Shown: piece by piece, positions 24,684 through 33,422 of the stretch
Numbering within the stretch: the first letter of the stretch is position 1
Layout: every line of letters starts with the position of its first letter
Assembly: GCA_965204655.1 (NCBI GenBank)
Contig: OZ241998.1
Location: 2,046,001 to 2,110,000 of the forward strand
DNA from: CATQHL01 sp965204655
Lineage (GTDB): Bacteria; Actinomycetota; Acidimicrobiia; Acidimicrobiales; CATQHL01
Direction of reading: 5' to 3'
Length of the DNA: 64,000 bases
Translations under genes and position numbers: made by a program
The notes under the pieces: generated by a model
Seen by the model: the letters and a program-made list of their open reading frames with translations, nothing else
The model's database searches: none
Told to the model about the DNA's origin: nothing

Positions 24684-24693
24684 GAGGTAACTG

Positions 24694-26238
24694 ATGACTA
24701 GCAAGTACATCTTTAGATCATTTTCTCCAACTCCAGTAACCCAGGCTCTCGTCGTGAGAAGGTTGGCTCTTCATCGCTGGAGGGTGTCGGCCTTGTCTAG
24801 AGGCAAATTCCTGAAGCGGTCTTTGTTCGGAGCGTTCCTGGCGGTCTGTTTGTTTGTGACGTCGCTGGCGTTGATATCTGGAGCGCAGGCGCAGTCTGGT
24901 TCTTCAGCGCAGATCTGGGCGCGTCGATCGACGTCCGGGAACGTGGAGTTCGGTCTGCGCGTTGACGGCAGAGATGTACCTTTGGGTAATCGTTACCTGG
25001 TATATCCAAGCGTCAGTACTGACGTGTGGTACTACTCCGAGGCGAGGTTGGTGGGCGCGTCTGGTTCTAGGGCGGCCGTGGAAGTGCGTGCCAAAAAGTT
25101 GCCGTCTGGGAACGTGGAGTTCGGCCTTCGTGTGGGCGGTAGGCGAGAGTGGGTGCCTCAGTCGCGTTACTTCCTGTATGCGGGAGCCGCGGGGGACACC
25201 AGCGAACGCCTGTCATCGCCGTTTCCTCTCGCCGGGCAGGGCTACTCATACAGCAGCGACCGTGATCAGGACTGCCTAGATGGGATTGTCGTGCCGGCCA
25301 CTACTATTCACAACGGCGTCGACCTAGGCTTCAACTTGGGCTTGGCACGAGACTGCGAAACTCTTCTAATCTGGAGAGCGAGTCTGAGGTACTACAGCCG
25401 CAGCTACCTAGGTACCTGGGGGAGCGGCCGCAGCATACTCAACGATGCTTGGCTTGGGGCGTGGTCGCGATCTGATCAAGCTAGTGGGTTCAGAAGAGTC
25501 GACAGACTTGAGCTGATTCTTGATAGCAACACCAGTGCGGCTGTTGGCTCTCTTTCACCGATGTTAGCCAACCTTGAGCAGTTAGATCATTTTGTCATAC
25601 GTGACACTACTCCGCACGCTAATATAAGCGGCTCAATACCAGCGGCACTCGGCAGCTTGAGACTGAAGAAATTTGAGTTGATCAGACTTGATTTGACCGG
25701 TTCGATACCTGACTCAGTTGTTGGGATAAGCAGTCTGGAACATTTCCGAATCTCCAACAGCGGAATTACCGGGTCGGTCCCTTCGTTTTCGAACTCTAGA
25801 GACTTGACGTTTTTGCAACTAGACGGCAACGAGCTAAGTGGCAGCATTCCAGCGGCGCTAGGCACATTTACGAACAATGTGGCGGGTATATCTGAGAACC
25901 GCCGTCGCCTGACTACCGTGAATCTTCAAAACAACCAGTTGACCGGGTCGATTCCGGGGTCATTGGCTATTCGAGCAGCAGACGCCGTCCCCGGCACTGG
26001 CAACCCCGGCACCCGGGGCTTGCAAAACATCAGGGTGTACGGGAATGATCTGAGCGGGCCGATTCCGGCAGAGTTTGCGAATTTCCCAGGTCTGAAAGTG
26101 GCGGAGTTCCGGAAAGCTGCCACGGGTGATAATGCTGGACTCACGTGCAAGCCCGCGGGCTTGAGCATCGGTGGCACGGGTATGACCGCACTGACGACTT
26201 TGGAGGTAGTGGGTCTCTCGGATTGTCCGTCGTCTTGA
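24694..26238 (+). CDS. secreted plant-type LRR protein 4 with paired GNVEFG module
   Basis: The ATG at 24694 has a strong AGGAGG six bases upstream; an in-frame GTG at 24754 matches the start of gene 3 and is the alternative. The 514-residue protein has a long N-region, the hydrophobic core KRSLFGAFLAVCLFVTSLAL and SGAQAQ cleavage region. The paired module follows (RRSTSGNVEFGLRVDG, WYYSEARLVGASG, KKLPSGNVEFGLRVGG, EWVPQSRYFLYAG), then DQDCLDGIVVPAT and CETLLIWRASLRYYSRS. It ends in plant-type LRRs (ISGSIPAALGSLRLKKFEL, LTGSIPDSVVGISSLEH) and a GLTCKPAG ... DCPSS end. It is most similar to genes 2 and 3 and is convergent with thrC, 25 bp away. The first 20 residues look like a recombination-derived extension. 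Confidence 0.87.
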   Translation: MTSKYIFRSFSPTPVTQALVVRRLALHRWRVSALSRGKFLKRSLFGAFLAVCLFVTSLALISGAQAQSGSSAQIWARRSTSGNVEFGLRVDGRDVPLGNRYLVYPSVSTDVWYYSEARLVGASGSRAAVEVRAKKLPSGNVEFGLRVGGRREWVPQSRYFLYAGAAGDTSERLSSPFPLAGQGYSYSSDRDQDCLDGIVVPATTIHNGVDLGFNLGLARDCETLLIWRASLRYYSRSYLGTWGSGRSILNDAWLGAWSRSDQASGFRRVDRLELILDSNTSAAVGSLSPMLANLEQLDHFVIRDTTPHANISGSIPAALGSLRLKKFELIRLDLTGSIPDSVVGISSLEHFRISNSGITGSVPSFSNSRDLTFLQLDGNELSGSIPAALGTFTNNVAGISENRRRLTTVNLQNNQLTGSIPGSLAIRAADAVPGTGNPGTRGLQNIRVYGNDLSGPIPAEFANFPGLKVAEFRKAATGDNAGLTCKPAGLSIGGTGMTALTTLEVVGLSDCPSS

Positions 26239-26263
26239 TCAAGAACTGAGCTCGCCTCCTCTT

Positions 26264-27736
26264 CTAGCTGCTCGCTCTGCTGTTTGCGGCTACGAAGCGT
26301 TTCACCGTTTCCAGGTCGTTTGGGAACACGCTGAAGCGTTCAGGTCGTTCGTGCAGGTCGGCTAGGCGGGGAGGCAACTCGGGCCGCACCCCCGTGGCTT
26401 CGTACACGGCGTCGGGGAATTTTGCGGGGTGCGCCGTGGCTATGGCCACCATCGGGGTGTCCATGTTTCGTCGGCAGCGCCGGGCGGCACCCACCCCCAC
26501 CGCCGTGTGCGGGTCGATGAGGTTGCCGGTGCTCTCGTAGACGTCCGCGATGATTTCTGCGGTGGCGTCTTCGTCCACCCGAGCGGCCGACCAGAGAGCG
26601 CTCAACTCAGCCATCGCAGCGGAGTCAACCTTCGCCGCTGCGCTGCGCCGAAGTTCGGTCATCAGCGCCGCCGTGGCCGCGGCGTCGCGTCCGTGCGCCT
26701 CAAACAGCAGCCTCTCTAAGTTGGAAGAGACGGCGATGTCCATGCTCGGTGACATCGTGGGTACGACTTCCTTGACCTCTAAGCGCCCCGATGCGAAGAA
26801 GCGGGTGAGGACGTCGTTGCGGTTGCTGCCCACCACTAGTTGAGCAATCTCCAAACCCGTGCGCGTCGCCGCATAGCCGGCGTAGACGTTGCCGAAGTTC
26901 CCGCTCGGAACGGCGAAGGCAGGCGGAGTCGCGGCCTCCGGGAGGCGGGCCGAGGCTGCGTAGTAGTAGACGATCTGCGCCAGAACCCGGGCGAAGTTGA
27001 TGGAGTTGATGGCGGCTAGGCGGTGACGGCTGCGGAACGACTCGTCTGCGAACATCGCCTTGACGATGTCCTGGCAGTCGTCAAAGCTGCCTTCTACGGC
27101 GACGTTGTGGACGTTCTCCGCGGGCACCGTGGTCATCTGACGGCGCTGAACCTCGCTCACCATCCCGCGTGGATGAAGGATGAACACGTCCATGGCGGAG
27201 CGGTCTCGGCAGGCTTCGATGGCGGCAGAGCCGGTGTCGCCAGAGGTGGCGCCCACGATCGTCACCCGCTCGCAGCGGCGCTCCAGTTCGTACTGCAGCA
27301 GCCTCCCTAGGAGTTGCAGGGCGACGTCTTTGAAGGCCAAGGTGGGGCCTCGGAAGAGTTCCATGAGCCAGACGCCGCCGCCCAGGGCGCTCAGGGGCGC
27401 TACGTCGGGATGGTCGAAGGCGGCGTAAGACTCCTCCACGAGATCGGCAAAGACTTCCCGGGGGATCTCCCCGGCGACGAACGGGTACATGACCTCAACG
27501 GCCAAGTCCACGTATGAAGGGGTCTGATGAGCAGGGGGGCGGGGCGCGGGGCGCGCCGCCGGCGCATCGCTGGAAGACGCTTCGGTTTTGGCAAAAGTGC
27601 CCGGAGGTATAGGCGTCAGCGACGGCCAGGACGAGGGCACGTAGAGGCCTCCGTCGGGAGCAAGACCCCGCAGCAGCATGTCGCAAAACCCGAGAGGGGG
27701 AGCTCCCCCTCTAGTAGATACGTAGCGCAAGCTCAC
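26264..27736 (-). CDS. thrC: threonine synthase
   Basis: ThrC converts O-phosphohomoserine to threonine with PLP. The 490-residue protein is of the longer class II type: MSLRYVSTRGGAPPLGFCD and GLAPDGGLYVPSSWP at the N-terminus, the PLP-binding Lys in GPTLAFKDVALQLLG, GATSGDTGSAAIEACRDR, the LHPRGMVSEVQRRQM loop and FAVPSGNFGNVYAGY. A Pro/Ala-rich insertion is present near residues 50-75. The start is GTG 27736. It is the last gene of the argS-lysA-hom-thrC series. A copy of its last 25 codons sits at 24.43-24.51 kb. Confidence 0.95.
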   Translation of the reverse strand: MSLRYVSTRGGAPPLGFCDMLLRGLAPDGGLYVPSSWPSLTPIPPGTFAKTEASSSDAPAARPAPRPPAHQTPSYVDLAVEVMYPFVAGEIPREVFADLVEESYAAFDHPDVAPLSALGGGVWLMELFRGPTLAFKDVALQLLGRLLQYELERRCERVTIVGATSGDTGSAAIEACRDRSAMDVFILHPRGMVSEVQRRQMTTVPAENVHNVAVEGSFDDCQDIVKAMFADESFRSRHRLAAINSINFARVLAQIVYYYAASARLPEAATPPAFAVPSGNFGNVYAGYAATRTGLEIAQLVVGSNRNDVLTRFFASGRLEVKEVVPTMSPSMDIAVSSNLERLLFEAHGRDAAATAALMTELRRSAAAKVDSAAMAELSALWSAARVDEDATAEIIADVYESTGNLIDPHTAVGVGAARRCRRNMDTPMVAIATAHPAKFPDAVYEATGVRPELPPRLADLHERPERFSVFPNDLETVKRFVAANSRASS

Positions 27737-27855
27737 TTACTGCCCGCCTGTTTCGGTCGCACGTCCGTTTCCGGTCTCGTCGTCTTGGTTGTCCGCCCCA
27801 TTCTTTCCGCCGCTGGTTTCTGGACGTCCGCCCTTTTGAGCGTTCGCCTGTTTTG

Positions 27856-29328
27856 TTACCGATCTTCGGTGATCACCCGAATCACGCTGCCCACCCGCCG
27901 CACTGCGTCTAGCCCGCGCAGTCCGGAGATGGTGGCGCGCATGTCTTTTTCGCGGGCGGTGTGGGTGATGAATATGAGGCGGGCCTCCGACCCCAGTCCT
28001 TCCTGTTCCATAGACAGGATGGAAACCCCGTGCGAGCCGAACACCCCGGCCACGGCGGCCAGCACGCCAGGCCGGTCGTCCACCTCCAGCGACAAGTAAT
28101 AGGCGGTCTGCAGTTCCTCAATGGGGCGGATCAGGAGCGGGCGGAGGTTGCCCCCGGTAGTTATGTGCTGTTCGGGGGGGCGGTCTGCGCGGCTGGCGGC
28201 TTCGTCCACGACTTGGGGGGTTGAGCGCCCTCCGGCGTGCGTCTGGTTGTTCCCGGCGGTTGTGTCCGCCCGCCCGCCGCCGCCTGCTTGGGCTGCCCCG
28301 CCTGTTTGGGCTGTCTGCGCCGCGTCTATCAAGTCGCCTAGTACTGCGCTGGCCGTGGGGCGCCCGCCCGCCCCTCGCCCGTAGAGCATCAGTTCTCCTA
28401 CGGCTTCGCCCTCTATGAACACGGCGTTGAAACTCCCCCGCACCGAAGCCAGGGGATGCGTGAGCGCCAGCATGGCGGGATGTACGTGAACAGCAACCGC
28501 CGCGTCCTCGCCGTCGCCAGAGCGTTCAGCGATCCCCAGCAGCTTGATCGCATAACCCAGCCGCCGGGCGAAGACGATGTCGTCGACGCTCACTTGGGCG
28601 ATGCCTTCCCGATGCACGTCGCTGCCTTTGACGCTCCCCCCGAAGGCGATGGACGCCATTATCGCCACCTTGGCAGCGGCGTCGTGTCCTTCCACGTCGG
28701 CGGTCGGGTCTTCCTCGGCGTAGCCCCGCCCCTGGGCTTCGGCGAGCGCCTCGGCGTACCCCACTCCGTCTTCGCTCATTCGTCCGAGGATGTAGTTAGT
28801 AGTGCCGTTCACGATGCCCATGACGCGTCGGATGGATTCGCCGGCCAGCGACTCGGACAGAGCTCGAATGAGAGGGATGCCGCCCCCCACCGCCGCCTCA
28901 AAGAGCAGTTTGGCACCCGAAGCGCTTGCGGCGGAAGCTAGTTCGGGGCCGCAAGCGGCGAGCAGTTCTTTGTTGGCGGTGACCACTGACTTGCCGTCTT
29001 GCAGGGCGGCGAGCAGCAGTTCGCGGGCAGGGTGCAGTCCGCCGATGAGTTCCACGACGACGTCTACGTTGTCGCCGCCGGCGGCTGCGGCTGCGTCGGT
29101 TGTGAAGATTTCGGGTGGCAGGGCGACCTTGCGGGCGGCGTGCGGGTTGCGCACCGCTGCGGCGGTGATGTGGATGTCCACTCCGAATTTGGCGGCGATG
29201 CGGCTGCGGCGGCGCAGGATGAGTTCGGCCAGCGCAGAGCCCACGTTGCCGCATCCGAGCAGGGCGACGCGTACCGGCGTGGGCGGGGCGGACTGGCTGG
29301 AGGGGGGATTGGGGGCAGGGGCGTTCAT
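27856..29328 (-). CDS. hom: homoserine dehydrogenase with ACT domain and an inserted linker
   Basis: Hom reduces aspartate semialdehyde to homoserine for threonine and methionine. The 490-residue protein has the NAD(P) site VALLGCGNVGSALAEL, VVTANKELLA, the catalytic region VMGIVNGTTNYILGRMSEDG and GYAEEDPTADVEGHDAAAK. A C-terminal ACT domain (YLSLEVDDRPGVLAAVAGVF) suggests feedback by threonine. Between catalytic and ACT domains is an insertion of about 60 residues rich in Ala, Gly, Thr and Gln (genomic 28146-28330). ATG 29328 is used; a longer open frame reaching 29868 lies inside lysA and is rejected. A 14-C run ends nine bases before the start codon. Confidence 0.94.
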   Translation of the reverse strand: MNAPAPNPPSSQSAPPTPVRVALLGCGNVGSALAELILRRRSRIAAKFGVDIHITAAAVRNPHAARKVALPPEIFTTDAAAAAGGDNVDVVVELIGGLHPARELLLAALQDGKSVVTANKELLAACGPELASAASASGAKLLFEAAVGGGIPLIRALSESLAGESIRRVMGIVNGTTNYILGRMSEDGVGYAEALAEAQGRGYAEEDPTADVEGHDAAAKVAIMASIAFGGSVKGSDVHREGIAQVSVDDIVFARRLGYAIKLLGIAERSGDGEDAAVAVHVHPAMLALTHPLASVRGSFNAVFIEGEAVGELMLYGRGAGGRPTASAVLGDLIDAAQTAQTGGAAQAGGGGRADTTAGNNQTHAGGRSTPQVVDEAASRADRPPEQHITTGGNLRPLLIRPIEELQTAYYLSLEVDDRPGVLAAVAGVFGSHGVSILSMEQEGLGSEARLIFITHTAREKDMRATISGLRGLDAVRRVGSVIRVITEDR

Positions 29329-29337
29329 CAAATTTCC

Positions 29338-29351
29338 GGGGGGGGGGGGGG
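29338..29351. repeat. 14-bp poly-G/poly-C tract before hom
   Basis: Fourteen consecutive G on the plus strand (14 C in the mRNA sense of hom) lie between the lysA stop and the hom start, followed by GGAAATTTG and ATG. It is one of three runs of 14 or more in the window. A run of this length is prone to slippage. Here it would change the hom leader, not a reading frame. Confidence 0.9.
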
Positions 29352-29375
29352 TTGGGGCGTGGGCGGCGGCGCGAG

Positions 29376-30644
29376 CTAAGTGTCTAGGCGGGTGAGGTCT
29401 TGGTAAGTCTCGCGGCGAATTACTAGGCGTGCGCAGCCGTTGCGCACGAAGAGCACCGCCGGGCGGGGCACCTTGTTGTAGTTGGAGGCCATGGAATAAC
29501 CGTACGCTCCCGCAACTGGTACGCCGAGAACGTCCCCGACTGCGACGTCCGACGGCAGCCATCCTCTTTCCACTAGGACATCGCCCGATTCGCAGTGTTT
29601 GCCCACCACACGCACCTCCTTGGGTCGCGGCGCGCCGACCGCCCGCGGCAAGAAGACCTCGTAGCCGCTGCCGTAGAGCACCGGGCGCGGGTTGTCGCTC
29701 ATGCCGCCGTCCACGGCGGCGTAGGTGCGGATGCCGGGGAGTTCTTTGATCGTGCCCACTTTGTAAAGGATTACCGCCGCCGCCGCCGCAATAGCCCGCC
29801 CCGGCTCGGCGGTGATCCTCGCAGTCACTCCCGCCTCTGTCGCGGCGGCTGCCACCGTCTCTGCCCATTCCCCGATGCTGGCTGCCTGCTCGCCGTCCAC
29901 GTAGGCGACGCCGAGCCCGCCGCCTATTGAGAGTTCCGCGAGACCCAGCGGAGCAGCAAAGCGCGCCAGCACGCCGACCGCTTCGGCGAAGGACTTCAGG
30001 CGAAAGACCTGGCTGCCGATGTGGGCGTGGATGCCCAGCAGTTCCAGAAACTCGGAGGAGGCGGCCCGCCGGACGGCCTCAGCCGCTGCAGAGGTCCGCA
30101 CGGTGAAGCCGAACTTGGAGTCTTCGCCGCCGGTCTCCACGTAGTGGTGCGTGTGGGCTTCCACCCCGGGGGTGACCCGAATCAGCACGCGCGGGCGCAT
30201 TGAGCGGCTGCGGGCCAGCGCTTCTAAGCGGTCGAGTTCGTCGAAACTGTCTATGACTATCCTCCCTGCGTCCGCTTCTAGCGCCTCGGTCAGCTCCAGC
30301 AGTGACTTGTTGTTGCCGTGCACCACCAGCCGCTCAGGCGGGAAACCTGCGTCCAGAGCGGCGTAGAGTTCGCCGCCGGTGGCCACGTCTAGGTGCAGCC
30401 CTTCTTCGGCCACGAGCCGCGCCATGGCTCGGCACAGGAACGCCTTGGCGGCGTAGGCGGCTCCGTCCCCGAACGCCGAGCGGGTCTCGCGGCAGCGCGC
30501 CCTGAGATGTTCTTCGTCGTAGACCAAAAGCGGCGTGCCGAATTCCTCCGTCAACTCCAGCAGGTCGCAGCCCGCCACGTGCAGGCGTCCGTCTACCTCG
30601 GCTGCGTTATCCGGGAGCAGGTGTCTCCGCAGCGCTGTGGCCAT
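29376..30644 (-). CDS. lysA: diaminopimelate decarboxylase
   Basis: LysA decarboxylates meso-diaminopimelate to lysine. The 422-residue protein is a fold III PLP enzyme: TPLLVYDEEHLRARCRETRS, the PLP Lys in AAYAAKAFLCRAMARL, HLDVATGGELYAALDAGF, VHGNNKS, ETGGEDSKFGF, LLGIHAHIGSQVF, GGGLGVAYVDGE, AEPGRAI, AVDGGMSDNPRPVLYGS and the active-site Cys in GKHCESGDVLVERG. The length is normal. It sits between argS (36 bp upstream) and hom (47 bp downstream, with the poly-C run), and all three are probably co-transcribed. Confidence 0.95.
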   Translation of the reverse strand: MATALRRHLLPDNAAEVDGRLHVAGCDLLELTEEFGTPLLVYDEEHLRARCRETRSAFGDGAAYAAKAFLCRAMARLVAEEGLHLDVATGGELYAALDAGFPPERLVVHGNNKSLLELTEALEADAGRIVIDSFDELDRLEALARSRSMRPRVLIRVTPGVEAHTHHYVETGGEDSKFGFTVRTSAAAEAVRRAASSEFLELLGIHAHIGSQVFRLKSFAEAVGVLARFAAPLGLAELSIGGGLGVAYVDGEQAASIGEWAETVAAAATEAGVTARITAEPGRAIAAAAAVILYKVGTIKELPGIRTYAAVDGGMSDNPRPVLYGSGYEVFLPRAVGAPRPKEVRVVGKHCESGDVLVERGWLPSDVAVGDVLGVPVAGAYGYSMASNYNKVPRPAVLFVRNGCARLVIRRETYQDLTRLDT

Positions 30645-30680
30645 TCGTCTACCGCTTCCCTGCTCGCCGGCGTTGTCCCT

Positions 30681-32327
30681 TCACATAGACCTCGGCGCGC
30701 TCACGCCCAGCAGACGAAGGGCAATCACCAGCCCGATGCGGGCTGCCTCAGTGAGCCACAGCCTGCCGCCGCGCACCGGGGGGGAAACGCCGCTGCCCAG
30801 AATCGGGCAGTCGTGGTAGAAGCCGTGGAAGTCCCCGGCCAGGTCGCGCACCCAGGTGGTGAGTTTGTGCGGGGCGCGTTCGGCTGCTGCCGCGGCCACG
30901 ACGTCCGGCAACTCCCCCAGCGTCCTCAGCAGCGCCAGTTCACGAGGGTGATCCAGCACCTCCAGGTCGGTTTCTTCCAGCGGCGGACGACTCACCGCCC
31001 GGTCGGAAGCCTCCCGCAGCAGCGAGCAGATGCGGGCGTGGGCGTATTGAACGTAGAAGACCGGGTTTTCCATTGACTGCGAAGCGGCCAGGTCGAGGTC
31101 TATGACTTGGCGCTTGTCCAGCGACTGCAGCAGAAAGGTCATTCGGGCGGCGTCCGCTCCGAGCAGGTCCACCAGGTCATCAAGGAGCAGGAGGTCTCCC
31201 GCCCGCTTGGAGATTCTGCTCTCTCGTCCGCCTCGCATCACCTTCACTAGCTGACCCAGCACTATCTCGAGCTGTTCCCGGCTGTGCCCCAGGGCGCGCA
31301 TGCCGGCGGCCAGACGCTCTACGTAGCCGTGGTGGTCGGAGCCCCAGACGTTTATGAGAAGGTCGAAACCCCTTGAGAACTTATTTTGGTGGTAGGCGAC
31401 GTCGCCCAGCAGGTATGTGGCTTCGCCGTCGGAGCGCACCAGCACCCTGTCTTTGTCGTCGCCGAACTCGCCCGAGCGCAGCCAGAGAGCCCCGTCGTGC
31501 TCGTAGACCACGCCGGCGCGCCGCAACTCGGCCAGCGAGCGCTCAACGTCTCCCGCTTCGGCCAGGGAGCGCTCGCTGAACCAGGTATCAAAGGTCACGC
31601 CCAGGCGATCCAGACTCGCCGAGACGTCGCGGCGGGCGCGGGCGTATCCCCATTCCAGGGGGTCGGCGTCGACGGGCATCTCGTCGGCCCATGCGGTGAT
31701 GTAGTCGCCGTGGTAGCCGTCTTCGGGCGGCTCTTTGCCGCAGCGCCGGGCGGTCAGGGAGGCGGCGAAGGCTTCCATCTGCCGTCCTCGGTCGTTGAGG
31801 TAGTACTCGCGGTGGACCGAATAGCCGCAGCGGTTGAGGATGTTGCAGAGGGCATCCCCGTAGGCCGCCCAGCGTCCTCCGCCGAGGTGAAGCGGCCCAG
31901 TGGGGTTGGCGCTCACGAACTCCACGTTCACACGCACGCCAGATCCGAAATCCCAGCGTGCGTAGCCTTTCTCTCCCAGTTGGATGACCTTCCGCAGCAC
32001 CTCGTGAAGCCAAGCCTCATGTAAGTAGAAGTTCACGAAGCCGGCGCCGGCAGCCTCAACGCGCCGGACGTGGCGGGGTGGTCGCTCGCCGATGCGCTCG
32101 GCCAACTCGACCGCTAAGCGGCGGGGGTTGCGTCCGGCTGCTGCGCCCGCGGCTAGGGCGACGTTTGAGGACAAGTCGCCGTGGGTCGGACTGGCTGGCC
32201 GTCCCAACTCGATGGATCCCGGCGGCGGCACCTCAAGCGCAGCTAGAGCGTCACTCAGGGCCTTGACGATCCTCTGGCGCATCACGGGTGCTCCGTTGTC
32301 GTGTTTTTTGGCGTCGGGGCTGTTCAC
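30681..32327 (-). CDS. argS: arginyl-tRNA synthetase
   Basis: ArgS charges tRNA-Arg. The 548-residue class I enzyme has the N-terminal additional domain (GDLSSNVALAAGAAAGRNPR), the HIGH-equivalent in VSANPTGPLHLGGGRWAAYG, LNDRGRQMEAFAASL, a KMSKS-like site in ISKRAGDLLLLDDL and the DALR anticodon-binding domain (FYVQYAHARICSLLREA). It heads the argS-lysA-hom-thrC group, an arrangement common in bacteria. A tRNA-Arg gene lies 118 bp away on the opposite strand. Confidence 0.95.
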   Translation of the reverse strand: MNSPDAKKHDNGAPVMRQRIVKALSDALAALEVPPPGSIELGRPASPTHGDLSSNVALAAGAAAGRNPRRLAVELAERIGERPPRHVRRVEAAGAGFVNFYLHEAWLHEVLRKVIQLGEKGYARWDFGSGVRVNVEFVSANPTGPLHLGGGRWAAYGDALCNILNRCGYSVHREYYLNDRGRQMEAFAASLTARRCGKEPPEDGYHGDYITAWADEMPVDADPLEWGYARARRDVSASLDRLGVTFDTWFSERSLAEAGDVERSLAELRRAGVVYEHDGALWLRSGEFGDDKDRVLVRSDGEATYLLGDVAYHQNKFSRGFDLLINVWGSDHHGYVERLAAGMRALGHSREQLEIVLGQLVKVMRGGRESRISKRAGDLLLLDDLVDLLGADAARMTFLLQSLDKRQVIDLDLAASQSMENPVFYVQYAHARICSLLREASDRAVSRPPLEETDLEVLDHPRELALLRTLGELPDVVAAAAAERAPHKLTTWVRDLAGDFHGFYHDCPILGSGVSPPVRGGRLWLTEAARIGLVIALRLLGVSAPRSM

Positions 32328-32445
32328 TAGCTGTTTGAAATAGGATTTCCCATATTGGGTGTGAAGGGAGGAAAGACGGGCATCCCCGCTCTGAGCCTCC
32401 CTGAGCGTATCCTGCTTTGACAGGCGGAAGGGGCAGACACAGCCG

Positions 32446-32517
32446 GCCCTCGTAGCTCAGGGGATAGAGCAGCGGCCTCCGGAGCCGTGCGCGCAGGTTC
32501 GAATCCTGCCGAGGGCG
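32446..32517 (+). tRNA. tRNA-Arg (CCG)
   Basis: The acceptor GCCCTCG pairs with CGAGGGC, with D arm GCTCAGGGGATAGAGC, anticodon stem GCGGC/GCCGT around loop CTCCGGA (anticodon CCG), a four-base variable loop, T arm GCAGGTTCGAATCCTGC and discriminator G. CCA is not encoded. It is divergent from argS and precedes the SDR gene. Confidence 0.93.
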
Positions 32518-32576
32518 CAGAGGTAATCCGATTAAGACAAACCAAGACCCGAACAAACGGAAAGGCGGGGATACGA

Positions 32577-33422
32577 ATGAATTCCACAGGTCGCTTGGCC
32601 GGCAAGACGGCGGCCATCACCGGCTCCGCCAGCGGTTTCGGAGCTGCGGCGGCGCGGCTCTTCGCAGCGGAAGGAGCCAGGGTGGTTCTCGGCGACATCC
32701 AGGCTGAGGCAGGCGCTGCGGCTGCCGAGACTTTGGGTGACGCCGCTCGTTTCGCCGTCTGCGACGTCACCTCAGAGGACGACGTAGGGTCGCTGGTGGA
32801 CTTGGCCGTGGAGAGTTTCGGGCAACTCGACGTGATGTTCAACAACGCAGGCATCGTTGGCGCACGGGGAGCAGTGGACACCCTTTCTGCGGAGGACTGG
32901 CAATTTACCCTTGACGTGCTGCTGAACGGTACTTTCTATGGCATGAAGCACGCAGCGAGGGTGATGAAGCCGAGAAAGACGGGTTCGATTGTGAGCATGG
33001 CGTCCACCGCCGGCGTGATAGGCGGACTGGGGCCGCACGCCTACGCCGCGGCCAAACACGCCGTGGTGGGGCTCACCAAGAACGTGGGCGCTGAACTTTG
33101 CCGCTACGGCATTCGGGTGAACTGCATCGCTCCTCACTCCATGGCTACGCCCATGGTGGCGATGGCGCACCTCGGCGACCCCGGCGACATTGAGGGCGTA
33201 AGGGAGCACCTAGCGGAGATATCGCCGCTGACCGGAAGGCCGGGGCTGCCTGAGGACGTGGCAAACGCCGCCCTGTGGCTGGCCAGCGAGGAGTCCGGTT
33301 ACACGAACGGACACTGCCTGACGACCGACGCCGGCGTGACCACGGGATCCAAGGGAGAAGACCCCGCCTACACCGAAGCGATGCCTCTGATGCGCGAAGC
33401 CGGCCGGATGGGACGCCCGTGA
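32577..33422 (+). CDS. SDR-family NAD(P)-dependent oxidoreductase
   Basis: A classical short-chain dehydrogenase of 281 residues. It has the cofactor motif TGSASGFGAAAARLF (TGxxxGxG), VLGDIQAE with an Asp favouring NAD, FNNAGIVGARG (NNAG), the catalytic Ser in GSIVSMASTAGVIGG, and HAYAAAKHAVVGLTK (YxxxK). It ends in a 25-residue tail (YTEAMPLMREAGRMGRP) beyond the usual SDR end. ATG 32577 is used since upstream codons lie in the tRNA-Arg region. The next gene, an FrhB-type protein, starts at the overlapping GTGA, so the two are probably made together. The substrate is unknown. Confidence 0.9.
   Translation: MNSTGRLAGKTAAITGSASGFGAAAARLFAAEGARVVLGDIQAEAGAAAAETLGDAARFAVCDVTSEDDVGSLVDLAVESFGQLDVMFNNAGIVGARGAVDTLSAEDWQFTLDVLLNGTFYGMKHAARVMKPRKTGSIVSMASTAGVIGGLGPHAYAAAKHAVVGLTKNVGAELCRYGIRVNCIAPHSMATPMVAMAHLGDPGDIEGVREHLAEISPLTGRPGLPEDVANAALWLASEESGYTNGHCLTTDAGVTTGSKGEDPAYTEAMPLMREAGRMGRP

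Noticed and set aside
19828..26238. repeated DNA blocks as a CRISPR-like or transposon array
   Set aside because: Repeats are in-frame protein repeats with variable spacing; no transposase, terminal inverted repeats or cas genes are present.
27856..29868. 670-codon open frame suggesting a hom protein 180 residues longer
   Set aside because: The extra part lies wholly inside lysA in another frame, is Arg/Pro/Gly-rich without domain, and the Hom family start with its cofactor motif follows ATG 29328.
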